Origin: CAWELS01 sp964468205
GTDB lineage: Bacteria > Acidobacteriota > Terriglobia > Bryobacterales > Bryobacteraceae
NCBI GenBank assembly: GCA_964468205.1
Contig: CAYXVG010000039.1
Coordinates: forward strand, 1 to 64,000
DNA: 64,000 nucleotides
Direction of reading: 5' to 3'
Part shown: positions 52,214-60,600 of the stretch, in pieces
Numbering within the stretch: position 1 is the first letter of the stretch
Layout of the letters: the number at the start of each line of letters is the position of its first letter
Made by a program: the position numbers and the translations under genes
Notes under the pieces: model-generated
The model's database searches: none
Seen by the model: only the letters and a program-made list of their open reading frames with translations
What the model was told of the DNA's origin: nothing

Positions 52214-53290
52214 TTGCGCATTCTCGGCATTGAAACCTCGTGCGATGAGACCGCCGCGGCGGTGGTGGAAGACGGCCGCGAGGTCCTCTCGTCCATCGTC
52301 GCTTCGCAACTCGACACCCACGGCAAATACGGTGGCGTGGTGCCGGAACTGGCCTCTCGGGAACACCTGCGGGCCATCGTTCCGGTTGTCCGCTCGGCGC
52401 TCGAAGAGGCTGGGTGCGGTTACGAAGACCTTTCCGCGGTCGCTGCCACCGAAGGCCCAGGCCTGGTGGGTTCCCTTCTCGTGGGAATTACGTTCGCCAA
52501 ATCTCTCTGCTTCGCCCACAAGCTGCCGCTCATTGGCGTCAACCACATTGAAGGCCACATCTATGCCGTCATCATGGAGGCCATCCAGCAGAAAAACCCG
52601 GTGGAGTTCCCCGCCCTGGCGCTGGTGGTGAGCGGCGGCCACACTCATTTATTCGAAGTCTCTAAGACAATGGAGTACCGCCTGCTTGGCAAGACCCGCG
52701 ACGACGCCGCCGGCGAAGCCTACGACAAGGTCGCCAAGCTACTGGGATATCCATACCCCGGCGGTCCGATCATCGATCAATTGGCGCCCCACGGCAATCC
52801 GCGCGCCGTCCGCTTCACCCGCGCCCGGATGAAGGGCAACCGCTTGGACTTCAGCTTCAGCGGGCTCAAAACCGCCGTCCTCCGCTGGTTCGAGCAGCAA
52901 GACATGGCCGATGAGGTCGCCGCCCGCCGGCGGCTGTTCCGCGAGACGCCGCGGCCCACCGTGGAGCAGTGGCTCGCCGTCACTCCCCAGCAGACTCTTG
53001 ACCTGCTCGCCTCCTTCCAGGCCACGGTGATCGACGAGCTGCTGCGCCGCGCCGCCATCAGCACTGAGGAGATCGGCGCCCGCGCGGTCATCATCTCCGG
53101 CGGAGTGGCCTGCAACGCCGGCCTCCGGGCGGAAGCTGCCGCCGCGCTTCCCTGCCCGGTCTACTTCCCTACGCCCGGCCTCTCCACCGACAACGCCGCT
53201 ATGATCGCGGCCGCCGCCTTCCCCAAACTCGAACGCCGGGAGTTCGCGGGATACACTCTGACGGCGCGCGCGAATCTGAGGCTGGCGTAA
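52214..53290 (+). CDS. tsaD: tRNA N6-threonylcarbamoyltransferase TsaD
   Basis: A 358-residue Kae1/Qri7/YgjD protein that transfers the threonylcarbamoyl group to A37 of ANN-decoding tRNAs with TsaB and TsaE. The start ILGIETSCDETAAAVV, the metal-binding NHIEGHIYA, SGGHTHLF, and RLDFSFSGLKTAV are present, as is SGGVACNAGLRAE. The TTG start is fixed by the conserved N-terminus. TAGAAT lies only 6 nt upstream, so the transcript may start at or next to the start codon. Confidence 0.97.
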   Translation: MRILGIETSCDETAAAVVEDGREVLSSIVASQLDTHGKYGGVVPELASREHLRAIVPVVRSALEEAGCGYEDLSAVAATEGPGLVGSLLVGITFAKSLCFAHKLPLIGVNHIEGHIYAVIMEAIQQKNPVEFPALALVVSGGHTHLFEVSKTMEYRLLGKTRDDAAGEAYDKVAKLLGYPYPGGPIIDQLAPHGNPRAVRFTRARMKGNRLDFSFSGLKTAVLRWFEQQDMADEVAARRRLFRETPRPTVEQWLAVTPQQTLDLLASFQATVIDELLRRAAISTEEIGARAVIISGGVACNAGLRAEAAAALPCPVYFPTPGLSTDNAAMIAAAAFPKLERREFAGYTLTARANLRLA

Positions 53291-53330
53291 TCTTGCCTCC
53301 GGGCCCCCGTGTCTGGTACTCGGGTTACCG

Positions 53331-53504
53331 GTGACTGAACCGCTGGAAGATCTCCGCTTCGAAGAACCCGCCTACAGCGAAGACAGCGTGGACCTCACGT
53401 TGATCCGCTGGATGCTCTCCCTCACGCCGGCGGAACGCCCGCAGGTCTTGCAGCGGCACATCAATTCGGTCAATAAACTCCGTGAGGCAATCAAGCGAAA
53501 CTGA
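53331..53504 (+). CDS. Small 57-residue protein, possible antitoxin partner of the nucleotidyltransferase-like gene
   Basis: GTG 53331 to TGA 53504 encodes a 57-residue acidic-to-basic protein with DLTLIRWMLSLTPAERPQVL in the middle and NSVNKLREAIKRN at the end. The same phrase (DLTLIRWMLSL.PAER) is, as I recall, typical of small proteins found directly before nucleotidyltransferase-like genes of this type. It overlaps the next gene by 23 nt. This points to a two-gene module, possibly toxin-antitoxin, with this protein as the partner. Function is inferred. Confidence 0.65.
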   Translation: MTEPLEDLRFEEPAYSEDSVDLTLIRWMLSLTPAERPQVLQRHINSVNKLREAIKRN

Positions 53505-54000
53505 CCTTCTCGAGATCCTTCGGGTTCTCGCCCGCCATCACGTGGACTTCGTCATCGTCGGAAGTGTCTGCGCTGTCCTGCAAGGCGCCCCCACGCGCAT
53601 ATTCGATCTGGACATCGTCCACTCTCGCTCGCCGGAGAACCTTGACCATCTAGAATCGGCCCTGGCAGAGCTCGACGCTCGCTACCGGATCCAGCCGGAG
53701 CGCGCCCTGCGTCCGAAGCGCTCCCATCTCGAAGCGGATGGCCGTCAATCACTTCTCACGCGTTTCGGACCGCTGGACCTGCTCGGCGCCATTACAAGGA
53801 ATCTCCACTATGGGGAGCTGATTGAGAGCGCCGCCGTATTTGAGCTCGATGCTCGGCTGGAAGTCCGCGCACTCCGTCTGGCAAAGCTCATCGAGCTTAA
53901 GAAACTCACAGGTCAGGAAAAGGATCTCGCCGTCCTTGCCCGTTCTGCGGCAAACACTGAAGGAACGCCGGTGCCCGCAGGACCGCTGTTAAACCTGTAA
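53482..54000 (+). CDS. Nucleotidyltransferase-fold protein (MNT/AbiEii-like)
   Basis: A 172-residue protein. The start region TDLLEILRVLARHHVDFVIV leads into GSVCAVLQGAP and FDLDIVHSRSPENL, a minimal nucleotidyltransferase layout where G-S and the spaced D-x-D (Asp40, Asp42 region) match the catalytic loop. The third acidic residue may be the Asp in RFGPLDLLGAI. A helical C-terminus has LRLAKLIELKKLTGQEKDLA, similar to other AbiEii/DUF6036-type proteins. It overlaps the small upstream gene. Toxin, antitoxin or tRNA-modifying activity cannot be told from sequence. Confidence 0.7.
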   Translation: MRQSSETDLLEILRVLARHHVDFVIVGSVCAVLQGAPTRIFDLDIVHSRSPENLDHLESALAELDARYRIQPERALRPKRSHLEADGRQSLLTRFGPLDLLGAITRNLHYGELIESAAVFELDARLEVRALRLAKLIELKKLTGQEKDLAVLARSAANTEGTPVPAGPLLNL

Positions 54001-54029
54001 ACCGATCTGGTTGATAGAATAGAACTTCT

Positions 54030-54866
54030 ATGGCGCCCCAACAACAACCGCAGCAGCCTCCGAAGCAGCCCCTCGAAGGGGTGGAGCACATCATCGCCGT
54101 CGGCAGCGGAAAGGGCGGGGTCGGCAAGACCACTGTGGCCGTGAATCTGGCGGTCTCCATGGCGAGCCAAGGGCGGAAGGTGGGATTGATGGACGCCGAC
54201 GTCTACGGCCCGAACGTCCCCCGCATGATGGGCGTTAACGCCGAGCCGATGCCGGCGGGCGAGAAGATCGCGCCGCTAGAGAATTTCGGCGTGAAAGTGA
54301 TATCGATGGGCTTTCTCAACCCGGAAAACCGCCCGATCGTGTGGCGCGGACCGATGCTCCATGGCGTCGTCCAGCAGTTCCTCCGTGGCGTGGAGTGGGG
54401 ACAACTCGATTATCTGATTGTGGACCTGCCTCCGGGCACCGGCGACGTCCAACTTTCCCTCCTGCAAACCGTGCCCATAAGCGGAGCTGTCGTGGTGACG
54501 ACCCCATCGGATGTATCGTTGGACGACGCAAGAAAAGCAGTCTTGATGTTCCGTCAGGTGAAAGCTCCGGTTCTCGGAATCGTCGAGAACATGAGCTACT
54601 TGGTGGCGCCGCAGTCCGGAGAGCGTATCGACGTCTTCGGCTGTGGAGGTGGCAAACAGACGGCGCTTGAACTGGAGGTTCCATTTCTGGGTGAACTGCC
54701 ATTGGATCCTCAAGTTCGCATTGGAGGGGATACGGGCAGCCCGATTGCTCTGAGAGACGGTTCGGAAGCGGCAGCCGCGGCCTATCACGGCCTGGCACAA
54801 GCTACTCTCGATCGAATCCGGGAGATAGGCGGACCCAAGGCTCCTTCGATTAGCGTCGAGGACTAG
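54030..54866 (+). CDS. Mrp/NBP35-family P-loop ATPase (ApbC-like) lacking the CxxC
   Basis: A 278-residue ATPase of the iron-sulfur carrier family. The Q/P-rich start is followed by the deviant Walker A GSGKGGVGKTT (residues 25-35), DADVYGPNVPRMMG, and DYLIVDLPPGTGDVQLSL. The N-terminal DUF59 domain of long Mrp proteins is absent. The cluster-binding CPxC normally after NMSY is replaced here by APQS (Ala193, Ser196), so Fe-S binding is doubtful. TAGAAT lies 9 nt before the ATG, suggesting a near-leaderless mRNA. A 25-nt gap separates it from the radical SAM gene. Confidence 0.9.
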   Translation: MAPQQQPQQPPKQPLEGVEHIIAVGSGKGGVGKTTVAVNLAVSMASQGRKVGLMDADVYGPNVPRMMGVNAEPMPAGEKIAPLENFGVKVISMGFLNPENRPIVWRGPMLHGVVQQFLRGVEWGQLDYLIVDLPPGTGDVQLSLLQTVPISGAVVVTTPSDVSLDDARKAVLMFRQVKAPVLGIVENMSYLVAPQSGERIDVFGCGGGKQTALELEVPFLGELPLDPQVRIGGDTGSPIALRDGSEAAAAAYHGLAQATLDRIREIGGPKAPSISVED

Positions 54867-54891
54867 GCGGGCGAAAAAAAGGGGGGGCCCA

Positions 54892-55857
54892 ATGAAGGTT
54901 GGCGCCATCTTCCCGGCCTGGGGCCGGGTTTTGCGCGGAGGGAGTCCGTTTCTCGCACTCGAGATCACGAAAGAGTGCCCGCTGAGCTGTCCGGGGTGTT
55001 ACGCATACGCGCCCGGGCATCTGAGGGGAACTCTTCTCAAGTCACTCACCGACTTCAAGGGCCAGGAGTTGATCGACCGCGCCCTCGAGTTGGCGCGCCA
55101 GAGGCGGCCGCTGCACGTTTCCATCGTCGGCGGCGAGCCGTTGGTCCGCTACCGGGAACTCGACGCCCTGATTCCCAAGCTCATCGAATTGGGCATCGAA
55201 GTACAGGTGGTTACGAGCGCCGTCCGCCGGATTCCCGAACACTGGGCCGCATGGAAGGATCTTCACCTCGTCGTCTCAGTGGATGGGCTGCAGCCGGACC
55301 ACGACGCCCGGCGGGCCCCCGCCACCTACGAGCGGATTCTCAAGAACATCGAGGGCCACCGCCTGATCGTCCATTGCACCATCACCCGGGCTCAGATCGG
55401 CGGCAACGGCTATCTGCGGCGGTTTTCGGACTTCTGGTCGCAGCGGCCGGAAGTCTACAAGATCTGGTTCAGCCTCTTCACTCCCCAGGAAGCGGAAATC
55501 TCGGGCGAACGGTTGACGCCGGAGGAACGAACCACCGTTCTCGACACGCTCGAAACACTGCGCCCGGACTTCCCCAAAGTCTTCCTCCCAGACGTGGTGC
55601 TGAACGGCTTCCGCCAGCCCCCGCAATCTCCCCACGACTGCATCTTCGCCCAGACTACGGCCTGCGTCTCCTCGGACTTCGTCACGCCGGTCACGCCCTG
55701 CCAGCTTGGCGGCCGGCCGGTCTGCTCGGAATGCGGCTGTATCGCCGCCGCGGGCATGACGGCAATCGGACGCTACAAACTCGGCGGCTTCGTGCCCGTG
55801 GGTAACATCTTCAAGGCCTCGCGCAAGATCGGCCTCAAGTGGAAGAACGGCCGCTAG
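54892..55857 (+). CDS. Radical SAM protein
   Basis: A 321-residue enzyme using a [4Fe-4S] cluster and SAM to start radical chemistry. The cluster motif is CPLSCPGC (Cys29, Cys33, Cys36), with LALEITKE just before, SIVGGEPLVRY as the SAM-binding strand and LHLVVSVDGLQPDHDARR further on. The C-terminal 90 residues contain cysteines in HDCIFAQTTAC, TPCQLGG and CSECGC, which could hold an auxiliary cluster. The substrate is unknown. The ribosome binding region is a run of seven A and seven G (54874-54887). Confidence 0.88.
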   Translation: MKVGAIFPAWGRVLRGGSPFLALEITKECPLSCPGCYAYAPGHLRGTLLKSLTDFKGQELIDRALELARQRRPLHVSIVGGEPLVRYRELDALIPKLIELGIEVQVVTSAVRRIPEHWAAWKDLHLVVSVDGLQPDHDARRAPATYERILKNIEGHRLIVHCTITRAQIGGNGYLRRFSDFWSQRPEVYKIWFSLFTPQEAEISGERLTPEERTTVLDTLETLRPDFPKVFLPDVVLNGFRQPPQSPHDCIFAQTTACVSSDFVTPVTPCQLGGRPVCSECGCIAAAGMTAIGRYKLGGFVPVGNIFKASRKIGLKWKNGR

Positions 55858-55861
55858 ACTC

Positions 55862-57778
55862 TCAGGCGCCGCCCGCAATTGGGCGCGGCCTTCCCGGCGC
55901 GGCAGCCGTTTTCAGGGGCTCCGCGTGGGCCCGGATGCAGGCCATCGCGTCCTGCACGAAACGGCTCACCGGAGACTCCGCGCTCTTGCGGTAGGGGATC
56001 ACCAACTGCATCACCGCGCGCGAGAGCACGATGTAAGCCAGACGATGCGCGTCTACATGAACGTACTCGGCGAGCTTGCGAAGCTGCTCGATCCCGAATA
56101 AGATCACTCGATGCCCTTCGGTACCGCGCGAGCTGTGATAGGTACATAGACGGATGGTTCCCGGGGCGGGCAGGTGGCGCCTTTGGCTGTCGTCGGTATA
56201 GTCGATGTAGCCGAGCCCTTCCACCTTCAGCGCCTCAATCACCCAGGGGTAATGGGTCGACTTCCGGCTGGGAACGAGCAGCAGCAGATCGAGCGGATGG
56301 CGCTCGTGCCCGAGTTCTTCCACCTCCCGCCGGATGATGCCCGCGTATTCCCGCGTCATAAGTTCAGCCTGTTCGGTGGCGCACCGCTCCGGGTTTCCGG
56401 CCAGGGCGGCCAGGCTGGAATCATCGATCGCCGCCATACGCGGGAGATCCCCGGGACCGCGCTCGAACGTGAGTTGGGCGGCCTGGCCCGCAGCGCCTCT
56501 CTGGAACCGGGAGAAGGCTCTCTCAATGCGGTCCGGGCGCAACTCCGCTTCGAACGCGAGCGTCGCAAGCTGGAAGACGGAGCGCGGATTCCGGAACACC
56601 CGCAGCAGACGCTTCGTCTCGCTTCGGGTCCGGAAGTCCCGCAGCCAGTCTGCCTCGCCGGCGTAGAGTTCCTGCCCATCCCCCGCGGCCACGCAAATGG
56701 TCGAGCTCTCCTTTGCATGAAGCTCGAGCATCTCGTAAGCCCACTGGCGAATGTCCTGCCCTTCATCGACCAGGATTGTGTCGTACTTGGGTAGCGCCGG
56801 CCGGCAGTCCTTCATCTCGTCTACCACCAACTCGGCCCATTCCGCTATGTTTCCGTTCAGTTCGTACTGCCGCCGGGAGGCAAACAGGCTGAGCATCTCG
56901 AAGATGTCATGCACCTCGATCCGCCCCGCGCACAGGTCGAGTCGCTCGGAGAAGCCCAACAGCCGGCGGATGTCGGTCGCCAGCACCTTATTGAAGCAGA
57001 CGAAAAGGACGTCGCATCCCTCCATCGCGTGGTAGAGCGCCGTTCGCAGCAGGCGGAAGGTCTTTCCGGTACCGGGCCGGCCGGAATAGACGATACGCTT
57101 CTCGCCGTAGGCGGGAGCCTCCCGGCGGGTCTTCTCGCTGATGGCGTTTTCGAGCACCCGAAGACGTTCGTAGTCCGACTGAATTGGTTTCGGCCTGGCG
57201 GTCACATCGAGCGCCCGGCGGAATTCTCCGAGAGCCGCGGCATCGTGCGTGAAGGCGCTCTGCCGGTCCGCTCCCATGTTCGGATTCAGCCGGATGTGCT
57301 CGAGGCGTTCCCGCAACGCGGCGGGATCCGCGTAGATGTCGTCGGCGAACAGCATCGACTCGGCATAGGCTCCGCACACTGCGCTATCGTTCCAGTGATC
57401 GTTCCACTGGCGTCTCCGAATGCGGGGCCAGCACGCGCCGCTGGTTACGAATGGCTTGGCCTCCATTCTGCCCAGGAAGTTTCGCAGACAGTGAAGCGCC
57501 CGGTGCGCCTGCTGGTGCGGCCCCTGGGTCTCCGGACGCCGGGCGATTTTGCAGCGGTTCCACCCATACCACTCAATCTCTTCGAGCGGGACCGCCTTTA
57601 CCTCTATCACGAAGACCCCACCGTTCTCGTGCCAAATGATCACGTCGATATCCGGAACTCCCGGAATGTAGTTCACGCCGAACCAGAGATGCAAGCGGTC
57701 GTCATCGAGAGCGGCAAGTTGGCGGGCTACTTCCAGTTCGCCGGGATGGTTCGGAAGATCGGTATAAACGCGCGCCAT
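55862..57778 (-). CDS. NERD-domain nuclease fused to UvrD/Rep-type helicase
   Basis: A 638-residue protein. The N-terminal NERD domain shows NHPGELEVARQLAAL, then VPDIDVIIWHENGGVFVIEV with the Asp...Glu-x-Lys pattern of the nuclease-like fold (Asp43/Asp45, Glu59, Lys61). The helicase core has Walker A SGRPGTGKTF (about 231-240), Walker B TILVDEGQDIRQW (about 333), FRNPRSV and the motif V/VI region TIRLCTYHSSRGTEGHRVIL. It should unwind DNA with possible nuclease action. ATG 57778 was preferred to a start 33 codons upstream. It stands alone between the radical SAM gene and sdhB. Repair or defence role is open. Confidence 0.85.
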   Translation of the reverse strand: MARVYTDLPNHPGELEVARQLAALDDDRLHLWFGVNYIPGVPDIDVIIWHENGGVFVIEVKAVPLEEIEWYGWNRCKIARRPETQGPHQQAHRALHCLRNFLGRMEAKPFVTSGACWPRIRRRQWNDHWNDSAVCGAYAESMLFADDIYADPAALRERLEHIRLNPNMGADRQSAFTHDAAALGEFRRALDVTARPKPIQSDYERLRVLENAISEKTRREAPAYGEKRIVYSGRPGTGKTFRLLRTALYHAMEGCDVLFVCFNKVLATDIRRLLGFSERLDLCAGRIEVHDIFEMLSLFASRRQYELNGNIAEWAELVVDEMKDCRPALPKYDTILVDEGQDIRQWAYEMLELHAKESSTICVAAGDGQELYAGEADWLRDFRTRSETKRLLRVFRNPRSVFQLATLAFEAELRPDRIERAFSRFQRGAAGQAAQLTFERGPGDLPRMAAIDDSSLAALAGNPERCATEQAELMTREYAGIIRREVEELGHERHPLDLLLLVPSRKSTHYPWVIEALKVEGLGYIDYTDDSQRRHLPAPGTIRLCTYHSSRGTEGHRVILFGIEQLRKLAEYVHVDAHRLAYIVLSRAVMQLVIPYRKSAESPVSRFVQDAMACIRAHAEPLKTAAAPGRPRPIAGGA

Positions 57779-57914
57779 AAGGCATTCTATCGCCGGTGGA
57801 GCACGGGGACGGAAACGTCGCCTGGACGAGCCCGATCTGGATCGACTACAAGTAACCCTGCGTCGTCCGGTGTCCAAGCTGGACAGAACGAAAGGCGATT
57901 GACGGATCGGCGTG

Positions 57915-58667
57915 TCAGCCGGCGCGCTTGATCATGCTTGCAGCCATGAAGTCGCGGAACATCCGCGCGATGTTTTCGAGCTTGATGTTCTTGGGGCAAA
58001 CGGCCTCGCACTCGGCAACGTTGGTGCAGGCGCCGAAGCTCTCCTCGTTCATCTGCCGCACCATCGCCAGCGCCCGCTGGTGCTTCTCCGGATGCCCTTG
58101 GGGCAGCAGGTTCAGGTGCGAGATCTTGGCCGCGGTGAACAGCATTGCCGAGGCGTTGGGGCAAGCGGCGACACAGGCGCCGCAGCCGATGCAGGCCGCC
58201 GCGTCCATCGACAGATCCGCCTGCTCCTTTGGGATCAGGACGGCGTTGCCGTCGGGCGCGGAGCCCGTGTTCACCGCGATGAAGCCGCCTTTGGCGATAA
58301 TGCGGTCGAACGACGACCGGTCCACCATCAGGTCCTTGATCACCGGGAAGGCTTTTGACCGCCAGGGCTCGAGGTAGAGTTCGTCGCCGTCCTTGAAGTG
58401 CCGCATGTGAAGCTGGCAGACGGTGGTTCCACGCTCCGGGCCGTGCGCGACGCCATTGATCATCATGCCGCAAGTACCGCAGATTCCCTCGCGGCAATCG
58501 TGGTCAAACGTCACCGGGTCCTCGCCTTTCTCGATCAGGTCCTCGTTGAGCACGTCAAGCATCTCGAGGAACGACATGTGCTCGTTGACCTCCGGGACCT
58601 CGTACCGCTCCATCTTCCCCGGAGCGTTCTTATCCTTCTGCCGCCAGATGTGTAGGATGATCCGCAT
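57915..58667 (-). CDS. sdhB: Succinate dehydrogenase/fumarate reductase iron-sulfur subunit
   Basis: A 250-residue subunit carrying electrons from SdhA to the quinone site. The N-terminal [2Fe-2S] ligands are Cys58, Cys63, Cys66 (DCREGICGTCG) and Cys84. The C-terminal ferredoxin part has CIGCGACVAACPNA and ECEAVCPKNI for the [4Fe-4S] and [3Fe-4S] centres. It starts 1 nt after the sdhA stop. The order sdhC-sdhA-sdhB and sequence style resemble the B. subtilis/epsilon-proteobacterial type with a single cytochrome b558 anchor. Confidence 0.96.
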   Translation of the reverse strand: MRIILHIWRQKDKNAPGKMERYEVPEVNEHMSFLEMLDVLNEDLIEKGEDPVTFDHDCREGICGTCGMMINGVAHGPERGTTVCQLHMRHFKDGDELYLEPWRSKAFPVIKDLMVDRSSFDRIIAKGGFIAVNTGSAPDGNAVLIPKEQADLSMDAAACIGCGACVAACPNASAMLFTAAKISHLNLLPQGHPEKHQRALAMVRQMNEESFGACTNVAECEAVCPKNIKLENIARMFRDFMAASMIKRAG

Positions 58668-58668
58668 T

Positions 58669-60582
58669 TTACTTGTAACTCCGCACCGTAGGCTTCACGT
58701 ATTCGAATTCGAGCGGCTCTTTGTGCAGCTCGGGTTTCGAGGCTTGTCCGGTATGCTCCCAGGCCGAGACGAAACTGAAGTTCTCATCGTCCCGAACCGC
58801 TTCGCCCTCCTCGGTCTGGTGCTCCTCGCGGAAGTGGCCGCCGCAGGACTCGTCGCGCGTCAGGGCGTCCAGGCACATCAGCTCGCCCAATTCCATGAAG
58901 TCGGCGATCCGGCCGGCCTTCTCGAGCGATTGATTGAGCATCGCGTTATCGCCGGGCACCCGCAGATCCTGCCAGAACTGCTCGCGCAACTCTGGGATCC
59001 GTTCCAGAGCCTTCCTGAGGCCGGCCTCGGTCCGCGCCATGCCACAGTCATCCCACATGATTTTGCCCAGCTCACGGTGGAAATAGTCCGGCGTTCTGGT
59101 CCCGTTGATGTCCAGCAATTTAGTGATGATCCCGGTAACGCTGTCGATTGATTCCTGAATCGCCGGGTGATCGCCGCTGACAGGCTCTGGTTTGTACGAG
59201 GCAAGATAGTCGCCGATTGTATAGGGCAGGATGAAGTAGCCGTCGGCCAGGCCTTGCATCAGGGCGCTCGCGCCGAGACGGTTAGCGCCGTGATCGGAGA
59301 AGTTGGCCTCGCCCGCAACAAAGAGTCCGGGAATGGTGCTCATCAGCTTGTAGTCCACCCAGAGACCGCCCATCGTGTAGTGGACCGCGGGGAAGATGCG
59401 CATCGGCACAGTGTAGGGGTCTTCGCCGGTGATCCGCTCGTACATCTCGAAGAGGTTGCCGTAACGGTCCTCGATCGCCTGCCTGCCTAGCCGGCCGATT
59501 GCGTCCGCGAAGTCGAGATACACGCCGAGCCCGGTGTGCCCCACTCCGCGGCCTTCATCGCAGACGTTTTTCGCCTGCCGGGAAGAGACGTCGCGCGGGG
59601 CGAGGTTGCCGAAGCTCGGGTAGATCCGTTCGAGGAAATAGTCACGATCCTCTTCGGGGATCTCCCCGGGAGGCCGTTTATCGTCAGCCGACTTGGGTAC
59701 CCAGATACGGCCGTCGTTGCGGAGCGATTCGCTCATCAGGGTGAGCTTCGACTGGTACTCGCCCGTGACGGGAATGCAGGTGGGGTGGATCTGCGTGAAG
59801 CAGGGATTGGCAAAGAAGGCGCCCCGTTTGTAACAGCGCCAGACCGCCGTCCCGTTACACCCCTTGGCATTCGTCGAGAGGTAGAACACATTGCCGTAAC
59901 CGCCGGTGGCGATGATCACAACGTGGGCCAGGTGCGCCTCGATATCGCCGGTCTCCATGTTTCGCGTTACGATGCCCCGCGCCTTACCGTCGATCACGAT
60001 CACATCGAGCATCTCGTGGCGCGAATACATCTTCACCTTCCCCAGGCCCACTTGCCGCTGCAGCGCCTGGTAGGCCCCGAGAAGCAGTTGCTGCCCGGTC
60101 TGGCCGCGGGCGTAGAAAGTGCGCGACACCTGGGCGCCGCCAAAGGACCGGTTCGCCAGCGTCCCGCCGTATTCCCGCGCGAAGGGAACGCCGGCCGCAA
60201 CGCACTGGTCAATGATGGCGCCGCTCACCTCCGCCAGCCGGTAGACGTTCGATTCGCGCGACCGGAAGTCGCCACCCTTTACCGTGTCATAGAAGAGGCG
60301 GAAGGTGCTGTCGCCATCGTTCTGATAGTTCTTCGAAGCGTTAATTCCGCCCTGGGCCGCAATCGAATGCGCGCGCCGGGGGCTGTCCTGATAGCAGAAG
60401 CACTTGACGTTGTAGCCCAACTCCGCCAGCGACGCCGCGCCCGCACCGCCCGCCAGACCCGAGCCCACCACAATCACGTCGAACTTCCTCTTGTTCGCCG
60501 GGTTGACGAGCTTCATATCGAACCGGCACTTTTCCCATCTCTGCTCAATTGGCCCGGAAGGAATCTTCGCATCTAATGTCAT
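58669..60582 (-). CDS. sdhA: Succinate dehydrogenase/fumarate reductase flavoprotein subunit
   Basis: A 637-residue subunit that oxidises succinate with covalently bound FAD. The dinucleotide fold is VIVVGSGLAGGAGAASLAEL. The FAD-attachment His is in RRAHSIAAQGGINASK. Substrate-site residues are in FTQIHPTCIP and the MGGLWVDYK, ANRLGASALMQGL segments. The C-terminal domain is full length and ends VKPTVRSYK. It follows sdhC by 18 nt and precedes sdhB by 1 nt. Confidence 0.97.
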   Translation of the reverse strand: MTLDAKIPSGPIEQRWEKCRFDMKLVNPANKRKFDVIVVGSGLAGGAGAASLAELGYNVKCFCYQDSPRRAHSIAAQGGINASKNYQNDGDSTFRLFYDTVKGGDFRSRESNVYRLAEVSGAIIDQCVAAGVPFAREYGGTLANRSFGGAQVSRTFYARGQTGQQLLLGAYQALQRQVGLGKVKMYSRHEMLDVIVIDGKARGIVTRNMETGDIEAHLAHVVIIATGGYGNVFYLSTNAKGCNGTAVWRCYKRGAFFANPCFTQIHPTCIPVTGEYQSKLTLMSESLRNDGRIWVPKSADDKRPPGEIPEEDRDYFLERIYPSFGNLAPRDVSSRQAKNVCDEGRGVGHTGLGVYLDFADAIGRLGRQAIEDRYGNLFEMYERITGEDPYTVPMRIFPAVHYTMGGLWVDYKLMSTIPGLFVAGEANFSDHGANRLGASALMQGLADGYFILPYTIGDYLASYKPEPVSGDHPAIQESIDSVTGIITKLLDINGTRTPDYFHRELGKIMWDDCGMARTEAGLRKALERIPELREQFWQDLRVPGDNAMLNQSLEKAGRIADFMELGELMCLDALTRDESCGGHFREEHQTEEGEAVRDDENFSFVSAWEHTGQASKPELHKEPLEFEYVKPTVRSYK

Positions 60583-60600
60583 AACTCGTCTCCAAGAGGA

